A stretch of DNA of 64,000 nucleotides. Origin: Girardinichthys multiradiatus. Lineage: Eukaryota > Chordata > Actinopteri > Cyprinodontiformes > Goodeidae. Both the position numbers and the translations under genes were made by a program. The notes beneath the pieces were generated by a model. That model saw nothing but the letters and a program-made list of their open reading frames with translations, had not been told where the DNA came from and ran no database searches. The stretch covers positions 22,280,820 through 22,344,819 of the forward strand of contig NC_061798.1 in the NCBI RefSeq assembly GCF_021462225.1. The letters run 5' to 3'. This document shows, piece by piece, positions 1 to 12,890 of the stretch. How positions within the stretch are numbered: position 1 is the first letter of the stretch; the number at the start of each line of letters is the position of its first letter.

Positions 1-2689
1 GCTTCGAATTTTTCTGTCCAACTATCATACCAACAATCATGACAACATCAAGAGCATCAAGAGCCACACTTTCTGTTGGCCAACGTGCTTAAACTAAGTC
101 AGAACTTTAATAAATAGAAACACTGTGAAGGGAAAACTGCCTTTTGGCCAGAATTATTTATAGCTGACCTGAATTTATCAAGACAACCTTAACTTTCATT
201 TTGGCTGTTCTGCACTGTTACTGTGGGGTTTTTGAATTTGCAACAACATTCAATTAAAATGAGCAATTATGCAATGTACAATATACTCTATTATACAATA
301 GAGAGAGAATAAAATGTATGAATAAAATGTATGCTGTGCATTAACATAATCCATATACTCATGACCTATATATCTTTTTAAAGTAATCTCAGACAAATTA
401 TACCAAATAAATGAGCACTACTTCAAGTTGGAGTTGTGAACTTAGTTCAGAAAAATTAAGTGGTGAGAACTGAATTTAGAACTAGTTCTTGTTAAGGAGG
501 AACAGGCACAAGACCGCCCAAAAACATTCAAAGGACAGGCCATGAATGAGAGGCCAACTGAAGGGATGAATACAAAACTGTTTAATCTTTGATGTTTGAG
601 GGATGTATGAGTCATGTTGATCTTTAGATGATTATGTGATGATTAAACTCACCTCAACAGACAGAGTAGTTGTGTAACCTAAGAACAAAGCAGCATGAAA
701 CATCAACACACGCCCATTTATAAAGATCTGAGTCGATGACATAACTGACCCAACTTGTTGATGAAGCAGTGGGTGAAAAAACGGGGCTTGTGTGCAATTA
801 CTTTATTAAGTGTATTACCGACATTGAGATGCTTCCAGGGTAAACAGGTTGAAGAACAAGGTTTTGGAAAACCCACATCAAAGGAATAGGTGTGTTACAA
901 GACTAGAAAATTACAGTGTAGGGAAAAGACAACCAGTGTGACAGCTTGCTCTCCTGCCAAAGATCGTTCCTATGAACCTCCACAGAGAGGCTGTTGTTTG
1001 TTAAATCAGATCTGCTGTTACCCTCTAAGTCCAGATTTTGCTAAAACTGAATTACTGTATTATTTTTGGATTTAACAAATATTTTTAAATTTTTTGTCTG
1101 CTAACTACAAAAAGAGCAAGATGTCAGAGGAAGGTTTGTGACCCTGCAGCAGTGAGAACTAGATGCCTGGTAGCAGCAGGGGAAGGGTTTCAGACGCATT
1201 CTTTAAGCAGCCTCAGCCTTGCTTTTTTTTTTGTCTCTTTGGGAATGCAAAAGATATTTCAGTCAAGAGGGCTGGATCGAAAGCCTGTGGTTGCGTGGCT
1301 GAATTTCGGATAGCCTCCAATGTTCAAAGCCTTGAAATACATATGCCACACAATGTTAAAGCATTCCCTTTCACAATTTACAATACACAAACACAACACT
1401 TTATGCAGGCCCATGGTGATTATTTGCCCAGAGCTCTAGTTTCAGCTATTTCAGGTTGCTGGGGGCTGCTCTGTGATGCCGCCCCGCTAAGTGATTCTTG
1501 AACGTGTTAAACCACAAGGCCCTTACCCTCTACCTCAGGCTCAGTGAACAGAAAACACTGACTGTTTGGACTTCAAATATCCAACACAGATTGACCAGAA
1601 ATCAAAGACTACAAAGAGCAACTCATGCCGGTCTGAAAGAAAATAAACCATTTGGTATTTATATTGCTTTTATACACTAGCTTTTCTTTTCTTCATCGCT
1701 CTCCGTTCCCACATTTCAGCTTTTAAATGACTGAGGGAGGTCTGGTTCAGATACAACTGTAACCACCACTTACATTCACAAAACATAAATCACATTCTGT
1801 ACGAGATGAATTCTTGCAAGTAAGAACACCTGGAGTCGAAAAGGAGTCTCCAGATCATGTATTCATCGCATCACCTTCTCTGCACATACAGAGCATCAAC
1901 CTACTGTCTACAGCTCAGGTAGAAAAAAAGATAATGCACCAAATTCTAATTTTTCTAAAAAGTTATGAAAAACCTGAGCAGAATGGCTTCGCCATGAGGA
2001 CTTCACTGATGTAACTTAAAAGGCTGACTTCTTAGTTTGCATTTGATTGTGAGCCTTTTTAGCAGCCAGTAACGGGTAGAAACCGCAAAAGGGAAAAAAC
2101 AGGACGAGCTCCTGGGTTTTTAGAAGTCTTGTCAAAAGCCTTTCCTTTTTGTCTGCTTTGTCCCGACAATATTCATCTTGCCAGCTGAAAAAGTGAAGAC
2201 GGCAAAAACTTGGGGCTTGAAAAGAACTTTTCAACTTCTAAGAGACAACCTCGCAACAGGATGGAGCATTTGAAAAAAAAGGAAAAAGAAGAAGAAAAAA
2301 CCTTGAAACAGTAGGAATGGATGGGACTTCCAATCTGAGAGGCACGTTAAAGATGAAAGATGAACCAGATGCAGGTGGAGTGTACTGATTGTGCCATGCT
2401 TGGTGTGCTTGCACATGTGTGAATATAGCCCAAACATGAATATTATTGAAAAGATCAATTATTTTACTCACTCAATTAAAAACGTTACACTCATTTTATA
2501 GATTCATTACATGCCGCAAAAGATTTTAACAGTATATTTCTGTAAATTTTGATGATTTTACACATCATGTAAACCCAAAATCCCGTTTCCCTAAGAAGTG
2601 AGAACATTATGTAAGGCCAGTGAGAAATTATTTTTATACAGAAATGTTATGTGTTGTCCTACACAATCACAGGGAAAAGTGGTGACTTG
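1..2689. other. unrecognised AT-rich DNA
   Basis: I recognise no gene, RNA or repeat family here. Open frames are all under 115 codons and look random. The stretch at about 2030-2230 is less repeat-like than its surroundings and could be conserved non-coding DNA, but nothing in the sequence alone proves it. Confidence 0.5.
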
Positions 2690-3780
2690 GCAGTTGACCA
2701 GCAGACAAACAATGACACAAATTACAAAAGATTGTAAAGGCCCTGAATGTTCCTAGAGATACAGTGGGAAGCATACTTGGTGGCAGAAAGAGAAAGCTAT
2801 CAATGGCTGCCACCTGATTCCTGAAGAGGCAGGTGGTCAAAAACCCTCGACTGACTGCAAAAGGGCTGCAGGACAGTTAGGAAGCAGCAGCCACTGATGT
2901 TCAAGTTTCCTCAGTAAGGCATATGTTGAATAATGAAGAACTCCATGCTTAAACTCCAAGATGTACACCATTACTGAAGCAAAGGCATAAGAAAAGTCAG
3001 CTGCAGTTTACTCAAACCTATATAAATAAGGCAAAGGGGTTTGGGGATTCTCTCTGAGAAGCGATGAATCAAAACCAAAGCCTTTTGGGCCTATGGATTG
3101 GCAATATATCTGGAGAAGGAAGAATGAAGCATAGACTGAAAAAAACACCATGAAAACAGTCAAGCAGGGTGGTGCTTTATCGATGCTCTGGGGCTGCTCC
3201 GCTTCCTCTGGCACTGAAAACCTCCAGCATGTGGAGAGCAAAATGGATTCAACCAAGTATCTGTGAAGGAGCTGAAGCCTGGTAATCATTCGAATAGCAA
3301 AAAAGGACATTGGTCCCAAGCATATCTTAAATACATGGTTTTAAACAAAGTCCGGAACAATACTAGTAGCAGTCATAGTCACCTGACTTTGAAAATCTTA
3401 GGATTTTAAAAAAAAGTGGGTGCAGCACACAAACCAGAGAACATTACTTCACTGGAGGCCACTGACCATACAAAATGATGCCAGAAGCTGTTGTCTGGTT
3501 ATCCCTGCAGGTTATAACTGCAGAAAGGTGCTTTGATAAGCGCTTAAGATGCTAGAGGCTAAAAGGTTTAATCATTTTAAGCCTCCTGTACTCATTACAT
3601 GTGGCCTTTTGTCTTTCACTGGAGAAACCACTTGTAATATGAGTTCTGTTGAGCTGTTAAAGCTGAACTTACCTGGTTTGCAGTGAGGATGGAATAACAG
3701 TTGATGAGTTTTACTGTTTGAACTAAATAAATAAACTTTTTAATTATATTCTAATTTATTGAGAGCCATGTGCAACCCTT
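2690..3780 (+). pseudogene. decayed Tc1-like transposon, subfamily 1
   Basis: The plus strand reads as a broken Tc1-type transposase. The order of recognisable pieces is an N-terminal helix-turn-helix stretch near 2735-2900, the region before the first catalytic Asp near 3040-3110 (gcgatgaatcaaaaccaaag, the decayed version of the 'SDE..' block) and the Gly-rich block after it at 3160-3230. The tail from about 3470 to 3780 matches the 3' non-coding part expected for this subfamily. Frameshifts and stops occur throughout, so no protein can be made. Clear terminal inverted repeats were not found, so the borders are approximate. Tc1 membership comes from family knowledge; the subfamily name is not known to me. 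Confidence 0.6.
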
Positions 3781-5147
3781 AAATCAACTTTATATATCCT
3801 TTTGAACATATTGAATCATTATTTTTCCATGTGTGTTGGGCATGTGACAACATTCAACTTCAGCAGTTTAATAAAGTCTGAACAGCATTTACTTTGTACA
3901 AAACATCACTAAGACCTTTTAAAAACATCTGCAGAGCAAAAACTTTCACTCAACAACTTTTTACCTCAACTCAACTCGTCTTTCAAAAAGAGAGCTGACT
4001 TCATCACCTCACCTCAAGAGTTTGACGAAAATGAGTGCTAAGCTCTCGGATCCTTTTCTTTTGCTCAATGGAAAATGAATAAATGATATTCCTCCCTTTA
4101 ATCGACGCACTCAGTGGTAACAAAGAGACTTTGAGACACTTTGAGGACACCTAACGATCAGAAGCGTCAGGAGGTGCTCTTCGTTTTTCGTGATGGACAG
4201 ACAGATCAAAAAACAAGCCCCTTAAAACGCTTTTACCCACTTTAAAAAATAATCTTGCTTTTCCTCCTCTTTCAAGCACAAAGTGGAAAGAAGAGAATAG
4301 TTGTTTCATCTCTACTCTCTTCTCCAATTTCAAAGTTATTTTGCCCGTGATGAAGCGCTCTGTATTGACGACTTCGAAGGTGCCTCGTCTCTTGATGGAA
4401 GTGTCATTTTATCTATATATAGTGTTAGAAAGTGCTTCAATTCAACTTTGTGTGGCACAGAGCATGCCAGCGTTGATGTAGCTGACAGCTGGCGGTTGAA
4501 AGACACGAGAAAAATACAGAAGATTCAAATGAAGCTTTGCCGTAACGACGGGGCTTGATGTATGCTAATCAATCGATGGAATAGAAAATATTCTTTTGCG
4601 GTGGAGGGAGAGGAAAAGGAAGGGGGGAAAAAAGAGTGAGCGACGGAATCTTGTCAGAAACAACTCACGGCTGTATCAAAAAGTCACAAAGTTTGCGGCA
4701 CAGCACAAGAGCCTAAATCGCATGTGGTATATCCTACAAAAGGTTTGGGTTGAAAAGGATTTCATTTGATATAAAGAAAAAGAAATTGGGGCAATTCTCC
4801 ATATGGTGTGGAAGCACGATAGGTTCTTTTTTTTTTTGACAAGGGAGGGAGCAAGCTTTGTGTGACACCTACAGTGAATTCCTGAGAAAAGTCTCAGTCT
4901 AGGTCTGTCTGAGCCTTTGCAATCCTTCAAAGGAAACAGGCCACCGAATGTTGAATTTACATGACAAAAGACTCCCAACTGTCTCAGCCGGTTAAGGTAA
5001 AACATATGATCAAACAAACATGTCGGATCAAATATATCAAACACCAGTGACGAATAAACCATACGGGAGGAGATGGACAAAGAATTTCCTGTAAGAGTTT
5101 TAATAGAACCTAAATTTAATGTTTTACAGTTAATCAAGATGCTTCGG
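3781..5147. other. unrecognised DNA with a CpG-containing, non-repetitive core
   Basis: No gene is recognised. Between about 4020 and 4660 the sequence is richer in CpG than its flanks and does not resemble the surrounding repeats. Near 4562 it holds atgctaatcaatcgatgg, which combines a POU-octamer-like site with a Cut/ONECUT-like ATCAATCGAT site. This could be a conserved enhancer. A 153-codon minus-strand frame at 4676-5137 has no recognisable domain and is probably chance. Confidence 0.35.
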
Positions 5148-6401
5148 TACAGGGCCTAAATATTTTCATAGTATGTCACATTACAACCACCAACTTTAAT
5201 GGATTTTATTGGGATTTTATGTGACAGACTAAAACAAAGTGGTACACTATTGTGAAGTTAAAGGGAAATGTAACAACTGTTTTTACAAATGACAATCTGA
5301 AAAATGTGGCATGCATATGCATACAGCGTTTCTGTGAAGGTCTTAACAGTTTGTTGAGAGCATTAGAGAACAAACAGCATCATGAAGGTAAAGGAACAAA
5401 TCATATAGGTCTGGGAGAAAGATTAAAGGAAGGTTACTAGGATTAGGTTATAAAATAATACAATAAGCTATGGACATCTCACAAAGCACTGTTCAATCCA
5501 TCATCTGAGAACGTAAAGAGTATGGCAAAGCTGTAAACCCACCAAAACATGGCCTTTCACCCAAACTGACTGTCCGGGGAAGGAGGGCATTAATCAGAGG
5601 AGCAGCCAAGAGACCTTTGTAACTCTGTAGGAGATGCAAAGATCCACAGCTCAGGTGGAGAATGAATCATCTGAACAACAGTTATGTATGTACACCCACC
5701 AAATCTGGCATTTCTTGAAAAAAATTACAAATGGCAGCTATTGGCAAAAGACAGTTATTAGAAATAAGTTTGCCACAATCGTAGGGGACACAGCAAAAAT
5801 GTGAAAGACGGTGCTCTGGCCAGATGAAACCATAAATGAACTTTTTGGCTACATGTAAAACACAATGTATTGCAGAAAACCAACACTGGACATCACCCCA
5901 AAAAGCATCATCCCCATGGTGGAAGATGCATCATGATTGAGTTTTCCTTCTGTGGTAATAGCCAAGCCTGAGGTAAACTGGAAGGGTTAAGATCAAAGCA
6001 TATTGGTCACATTAAAGCCCAGACCTAAATGCAGCTTAGAGTCTGAAAATTGATATTCACAGATTCTTTCCATCCAATTTGTATGAGCTTGAGCAATGCT
6101 GAAAAAAGGAATGTGCAACAAACTTCAACTTCTATATATCCAAAGCAGTTGGACACTCCAAAAGACAGCTGTAACTGCAGCGAAATAAGGTTCCACAAAG
6201 CATTAACTTTGGGCTGAAAACATATGCTATGTTCATTTGTTTATTTGGAAAATTATCGGTTTCCTTCCACTTCATAATTATGCACTACTTAGTGTTGGTC
6301 TACCACAACAAATCTCATTACTATACACTGAAGTTAGTGTTTGTATTGTGGCATAGTGTGAAAAGGTCAAAGGGGTCTCTGTACTTTTGCAGGGCCCTGT
6401 A
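5148..6401 (+). pseudogene. decayed Tc1-like transposon, TACAGTGCC-type family
   Basis: Both ends are visible: a left end starting TACAGGGCC at 5148 and a right end finishing in GGGCCCTGTA at 6401, with TA at each border as expected for Tc1/mariner insertion. In between are the 5' leader, the helix-turn-helix coding part (about 5490-5700), the first catalytic block (about 5815-5860) and the C-terminal end (about 6160-6190), all full of frameshifts. The copy is 1.25 kb against about 1.6 kb for complete members, so part of the catalytic core is deleted. The gene is dead. This family recurs at least nine more times in the window. Confidence 0.8.
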
Positions 6402-7174
6402 ACTCACCTTGAAGATGCTATGTAGACTACTTTACAAGGATAGTTTGGGTAAAACCACAACCACTGAGCTGCTGTTGTTCACTTCAGCTTTCACTTCCCC
6501 CTCTTGACTTTTTAAAATGCAGTAAAAAAAATTTGCTCCAGATGTGATTCCTTGTGTATTTCCAGGAAACACACACAGATCTGTTCATCCACTTACAGAA
6601 TATTTGCCTCATGCATCAAAAACACAAGGACACCATGACTTAGGCCATAACATTTCAGGAAAATGCTGCTGAAGATGCTGCACTCTTGTTTTTGTACATT
6701 TTGCCCCTTTAATGTAGCCTGATCAACAGTATTTCTGGGAAATATGCCATGTAGATGTTATTGCATGCAATTGAATCATATGCTGTATGTTTGCCCAAAG
6801 AGATGCACATGATGTCAAAAAGATTTCAAGCCAGTAGAAGAGATGAGCCATGCTGGTCTTTGTTGTTCAGCCTGAGGGCCGCAAATGCTGTTTAGAATTT
6901 AACAATAAATCCTACATTTTAATACTTAGGTTACAGTCATAAAAACAAAATAAATGTGCTGGTACACATTCCTACCCTCGCAAAAGACTGTAAAACGATA
7001 AAAATCAGGGAATTTATTCAAATCGAGACATTAAAAACATTCTAGATTTATATCTGACAGATCACAGAAGTTACTGTCAGGCGAGAAAGCCGCCTTCCGA
7101 TCAGCTCGGTGTCCAGCGCACCCATAGAACAAGGCCCGCACTTTCAGCACAAGTCTCCCACCCTCTTTCATCAT
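6402..7174. other. unrecognised AT-rich DNA
   Basis: No gene, RNA or repeat is recognised between the Tc1 relic and the CpG-rich island. Confidence 0.5.
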
Positions 7175-7392
7175 TTACAGAGGAAGTGTGCCACGCCAGC
7201 GCCCGTCCTTCATGAGAACAAGGACGCTCACAGTTGGGCTGACAATGGACAGTAGGGCTGGAGGTGGCAGTGGACACTTTGCGATGAGCGATGTCACTGA
7301 CATGAGGGGCTTGATGCTGCCAGGCACGGAGTGCGGGGTCATCGGGTCAAGATTTGAGGGCGGGCGGGTAGTCAAGGGGTTGGGCGACAAGG
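7175..7392 (-). other. CpG-rich island, possible terminal coding exon
   Basis: On the minus strand a good acceptor (a pyrimidine-rich run ending in TTTCCTAG) precedes 218 nt that stay open for 72 codons and end in TAA. The frame is rich in Pro, Ser and Leu (it includes DPMTPHSVPGS) and no domain is recognised. GC content and CpG frequency are well above the flanks. The plus strand is also open for 75 codons, so openness alone is weak evidence. It could be the last exon of an unidentified minus-strand gene or a conserved non-coding element. Confidence 0.25.
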
Positions 7393-8759
7393 CTAGGAAA
7401 GAAATACAGACTTGATAAACAAAATAATGTACATTCATGCATATGAAAAGGATGAATGCAGAAATCCACACCAAAAGGAAAAAAGAGGAGCTTTTGAACT
7501 ACTGTCATGCATCTGATAAAAACAATCACAGGACTTGTTGGCACTGCATAATCCAGTATATTTCCTGAACCCACAACTTTGATCACTGATGAATAATGTG
7601 CCCTACTGAAATCTCCATATACTGAACAATTAGATATACCTATCTTTTCCCACACTGTAGTATTTCTTCGATGCTACATATCCACACTTCCGCACTTCTA
7701 CTTCCACATATTCTGACAGATTTTTATTTGACGCAGGCTTACACAGATATTATAACCTGCTATTAGTACATGACTTTCAAACTTTTGTTAATTGCATAAT
7801 ATGTTTTGTAAATAAATGTTATAGTTTAACATGTTTACACCAAACACAAGTGATAACTGAATAGAGAGTCAGACATAACGACACCAAAAAGTAATTTAAA
7901 TCAGCTTCTGTTAGAGCCTCTGCTTAGACTCAGTCCCCCTAGTGGCTTATTAGATGTAATTGTACCTCTTTCAAAGGATTTCACAGTCAGGGTGTAAATA
8001 TTGTTTAGCAAAAAGGGCAAGCTTGAGAAACTGCATGTGAATATAACTTAACTGTTATCACAGGTACAGTTTGGGTTTTTAAAAGACAAGAACACTGCAT
8101 CAGGGGCCAACAGATTGTTACCCAATTGCTCATGCAAGTTTTGTACCTTACAAAATTACCAAAACAAACTGCTTTCCTCTTCTAAAACACAATTTATGGT
8201 TTTATATGACATTTTTTGGCAATGAAAAGATGCATTTCAAATAGGGTTGCAACGATCAAGTTTTTTCTGGTCGTTAACAATTTCTCTTCTTTGAGATCTG
8301 ACTTGTAAATTCCTTTTAGTTTTTTTGTTTTGTTTTAAGGACTATAACAAGCAACAGAAAAGTTTGCTGCAGGTTCTAAGATAGTGGTACATTTAGAATC
8401 CAGCAGAAAATGAAAGGGTTAAAATATCTATTTATGCAACAAAGCATATGCCCCTAACTTTTAGATAATTTTTGATAAACTCAAAATACATGGAGCTGGT
8501 TGATGCAATTATAAGCTGGAAATGGTAGGACTTTCTTAGTTTTGATGCATTTAATGAATAGGAAAGAAACATTCAGATTTTAGTACTTGACCTGTAATGC
8601 ATCTCTAAAAAGATAATAAAACAATGTAGGGAGTTTAAAAAAAATAATGGATCTCTTCTTATTTGCATTTTGTATTTTAAACAATTGTACATCCTAAATT
8701 ATTTATATCCTTCTCAATAATCACTGGAAAAATGTTTTGACATTAGAGCAACTAAATCC
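7393..8759. other. unrecognised AT-rich DNA, with a hAT-like motif
   Basis: No gene is recognised. Near 8244 the sequence agggttgcaacgatc resembles the ends of hAT-type elements, but no partner end or duplication was found, so this is only a hint. Confidence 0.4.
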
Positions 8760-8965
8760 TTTTTATAAATTCTGACCAGCTTTTGGAATGTATATACTGG
8801 CATTTTGATGATTATATTTGATGAAGAGCTCCAAGTCTTTGAGGCTGGAAGGCCTCCTTGCCATCACCCTAATATTTAGCTCCTTTTACACATTCTCTTT
8901 TAGTCAGGACTCTGACTGGGCCACCCCAAAATGTTAATATTAATGGCAGTCAGAAGAAGCATGTT
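8760..8965 (-). pseudogene. short Tc1-like transposase fragment
   Basis: Read on the minus strand, the segment around 8900-8935 encodes WPSQSPD, the block just before the third catalytic acid of Tc1-type transposases. About 150 bp on the other side fit the adjoining C-terminal coding part. No terminal repeats are visible, so this is a fragment only. Confidence 0.5.
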
Positions 8966-11346
8966 TGTAAAATTAAAACATTACTTTAAACCTAAATCTG
9001 CCAGAACTATAAATAGTTTTGGGCTTAGCTTTACACTAAAGTAGGATCTCATTTTCACTGTATATGGAAGCTACTGAGTTTTCAAGCTTACTATTTAGTT
9101 TTTTACTGGGACAGGACAGTATGTAAATCAACATACTTTTGCTTTAAACTGATACATACGAGCCAACATAAATCATGTTTTCCTTAAATTACTAAAGGGA
9201 TTACAGGGGTTTTAAATCATAAAAAATGGTTGCAACAGAGGATTTGAAAGTTAAAAATGCTATGCAGCTGCAGTGTAAATCTTCAGTCCAATATTTCATT
9301 TAATACTCGAGCAATTTCCTCAGCTGTATAACATCACTCAAATGCTGAAAATAAATAAACTACTCATCACATGTGCTTGTGTGCAGGGAACATCAAAAAC
9401 AGTTTTAATTGTGGCTAATCCTGGACTAAGATTATTTCTAATGGGAAATCTTCAGTAGAGATGCTCCGACTCAATTTCCATCTGGGATTACTCAACTCCT
9501 TCTTTCATCGACTTAAATCTCAGCGCGGATAATCATCCTTGGCTTGGCTCGCCGTAATAAAAAATGAAAATATGATGTGTGCTGTATATATATGGGGTAA
9601 ACACATATCCTGTGCTCCCCCACCAACACACAGACACACACACGCACACACACAGACATTCGCTTGTTTATCTTCTGAAATGCTGTAACCTTGCTGGATG
9701 CAGCTGAGTGCGAATTTCACATGTGTTCTTTTGCTTCTTTGGAGGAGAACGCGAGGCCGAGGACGCCCATGTAGGTCAAAAACAAATCCTGTGCTTCATG
9801 CTGGGAAGCCAGAAACTTCTTTGAGCATCTGAGGGAAAGAAAAAGGCAGCAGGAGCACAGAGTTTCTTCCAGGTGCTGCTTTTCACAGTGGTAATCCTAC
9901 CACGGCGTGACTGTGATTTTTACAGAAAATCTCTCCAAACAGGACCCAGATGGTGGGAGGTGGAAGCACATACATATATAGAGAGAGAACACAGTCATTC
10001 ACAGATGCAGACACACATGTATGAAGTGCAAAGCCTGCACACACACTCACATCAGAGGTGGGAAGTGACTTGTTGCTCCTGGGTGGTCTCTGTGGCGAGA
10101 TAAGAGCAGGCAAGAATGAAGCCTGTTGAGTTTGGTACTCTTTCGTTTTGTTCCCGTTTTTAAACGCGTGAGGAATGTCTATGGCAAGTGCTTGCTCCTG
10201 TCTAAGTTTAGCATCCATTACTGAGGGCTGTTCTCAATGACAATGAGTCAAAACTGCAGCTACACGAATCTCGCTGGCTCTATTTCTGCCCTCATCAGCT
10301 GTGTTTTTGGAGGAGTCGTACGTGTTGTTATGCAGGACGCTGCTTTTGCTGCGGCATTGGTTACCCTCACAGTGGACTATGAAATTAAGAGACAAAAGAG
10401 TTAATCTTCTGTTTTTTAACTGATTTCCTTCATAAGGACCCTAGTTAAGTAGATAACTGTGAATAAAGCTCATTCGATTTCTCTAAGCCTTCCTCCATCT
10501 TTCTTCATTTCTGTTTCATGTGGTTACTGGAACAACAGTGTACTATCTGAGTGTTAGGCCTTTGATGTTTTCACATTCACCAAACCGTCTTAAACCAGAG
10601 GAGAAAAGAGAAGGGCGAGAAAAGACACAAGAGAGATCCTGTGGTGTGCTTTTTCCATCTTTCTCCCTCACTCATTGGCAAGGCATCTGACATCTTGCAG
10701 CAAAAGACAAATTCGGTTTTGCCCGTTAAGTCGTCAGTCAAATACTTTTTTTTGTTTTTTCCTGTTCTCCTTTTTTGCCTGTTTCTCTCCCTCTTAGCTC
10801 TGTCCTTGCTTTATTTCCGTGGATGCGGCATTGTGAGAGCTGCTTGCACAATTTTCAAACAGTAACAGTTCACCCACCAGCACCACCGCAGGTTTCCTCT
10901 CTGCCAAAACCCCACACATGCCAACATATCCTTTAGAGAGTCTTGAACCAACAACAAACGCTAAGCCTTTTTTACAACTGTGAGAAAACAGAGGCCCTTT
11001 TGCCAGTCGATGTGCAATTAAACTAAATCTATTAGTGTTGTATGTTCCTCTTAGTGAGCTGGAAGCATTTAAGGGACTGTTTTCTCACAGCGATCAACAA
11101 CTTCGACCAGGTGAACATAGCCGCTTCATAAAGGCAAAGAACTCCAAGTAAACTGAATGCAAACCCTAGCTCTGATAAATTTGCGCTAACCCTACAATTT
11201 GTGCACTCACTCTAAAAGCGAGAGCTTAAGTTAATGAAGTTTTGACATTAAATTGTGTGCTCAGAGGATTTTCCCTGAATGCACTGAGCATCCCAGACAA
11301 GATTAGTTTGTTTCAGTTTTTTTTAATCTTTTTTAATTTATACATA
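8966..11346. other. unrecognised DNA with a CA microsatellite
   Basis: No gene is recognised. A CA/CG dinucleotide tract lies at about 9623-9657. ORFs of 66 to 111 codons on both strands lack domains and look like chance. Confidence 0.5.
9623..9657. repeat. interrupted (CA)n microsatellite
   Basis: An alternating CA tract with CG and GA interruptions; a simple sequence repeat. Confidence 0.8.
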
Positions 11347-11831
11347 TACACTACTGGTCAAAGGTTTTAGACCGCCTTTCTCATTGAATTGTGTTCTTTA
11401 TGTTTATGACTATTTACATTGTACATATTATCACTGAAGGCATCAAACCAGTGCAATTATGCAATTATGTAGCAAACAAAAACTTTAAATATGTTATATT
11501 TTAGATTCCTTAAAGTAGCGCCCTTCGCTATGATGACTGAAATATTAACCTCTGGCCATCTCTCAATGAACCCCAGAGAAGTTCTGTCAAGACTCTTTGG
11601 AAAACCATTTCAGGTGACCACCTCATGAAGCTCAGGGAGAAAATGCAAAGAGAGCAAAGCAGTAATCAGAGCAAAGGGTGGCTATTTGGAAGAATCTAAA
11701 ATATAAAAATGTTTAGTTATTTCACACATTTTGTTTACTATATAATTCAATAAGTGTTCATTCCGTTTGGTTGCGTGTGGTGAGAATCTGCAGTGTAAAT
11801 AGTCATTAAAATAAAATGACAACTAGCTGCA
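11347..11831 (+). mobile_element. deletion derivative related to the DD38E element at 29.2 kb
   Basis: The left end (TACACTACTGGTC at 11347) and the following 170 bp parallel the terminal repeat of the intact element at 29246-30880, with shared words such as cactgaaggcatcaaa and atgactatt. The centre (about 11565-11700) matches only the last part of the transposase gene, read on plus. The right arm repeats the left in inverted form and then stops where the next Tc1 relic begins at about 11832. It is therefore an internally deleted, right-truncated relative with no functional gene. Confidence 0.6.
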
Positions 11832-12890
11832 TCCAGTGCCATAATGTTTTTAACGATTGAACTTTTTCACATTAAAAAAACTAAATAAAAACCCATATCT
11901 TTTAATGAGCATTTATTGGAAAGACCAACACAAAGTAGTGCGTAATTTTTAAGAGGAATGAATGATATATGTGTTCATGGTTTCAAATGTTTTACAAATA
12001 AAAATCTGAAAAGTGTGGTGTACATTTGCATTCAGCTGCCTTTTCTGACACCCTTAAATATACTCCAGAGCAGCCAGTTGCCTGCAGAAGTCACTTACTT
12101 AATAAGTGTGTAATTTAATCTTAGTATATATATACAGATAACTTACAGGTCAAGGAAAAAAGCAGAAAGGTAAGGTATAAAGTTGTGAAGAGGTTTAAAG
12201 AAGGGTTACATAAAAAAACAATACTAAGCTTTGAAAATCTCACAGAGCACTGTTAAATCCATCATCTCAAAATGGAAAGAGGATGACACAACTGCAAACC
12301 TACTAAGACATGGCTGCGCACCTTAAACGACTGGCAAGGAGAGCACAAATTAGGGAAAAGCCAAAAGGCCCATTGCAACTGTGGTGGAGCTGTAGATATT
12401 CACAGTTCTGGTGGGAGAATCTGGTAATAGGACAAGTATTACTTGAGTGGCAAGAAGAATTCCCTTCTGCAGCCAGAGCTACAATGCCACAGATTAGGTC
12501 AAAACATATTTATGTATTATCAAAGCTTAGACCTCAATATACTTGAGAATCTTTAGGAAAGACGTAAAGGTTGATGTGCAGTGATGCTCCACGTCCAATA
12601 TGACTGAGCAGCCTCTAGGTGTTTAAAGCAAGTAGAGACACATCCCAAAAAGCCAGCAGCTCTAACTGTACATTGCTGCATATGAAAGGTGGTTCTACAA
12701 ATTATTGAGTCATGAGTGCTCAATACAAATGTACATGCATATAATGTTGAAAACCATGAATTATTTTACCCCATCTTTGCAATCATGCACTACTTTCTTT
12801 CTGTCTATAATCCCCAAAACACACACAACGTCTGATATGAAAAAATGTAAAAAATGTCATACTAGTGTTTGGTATGAACCCTTATAAATA
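11832..12890 (+). pseudogene. decayed Tc1-like transposon, TACAGTGCC-type family
   Basis: It begins near 11832 with a decayed terminal repeat (ccagtgccataatg...), followed by the leader, the helix-turn-helix coding part (about 12190-12400), a large deletion of the first catalytic region, and then the block around the second and third acids (about 12470-12560). A right arm runs to about 12890. Many stops and frameshifts occur. It directly abuts the preceding Intruder-like relic and probably truncated it. Confidence 0.7.

Noticed and set aside
4676..5137. 153-codon minus-strand frame as a gene
   Set aside because: No recognisable domain or splice context, composition not protein-like, and it abuts a transposon border.
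7347..7655. 102-codon minus frame overlapping the CpG-rich island
   Set aside because: It ends just inside the candidate exon (LKS then stop). The other frame stays open through the island and fits the acceptor better.
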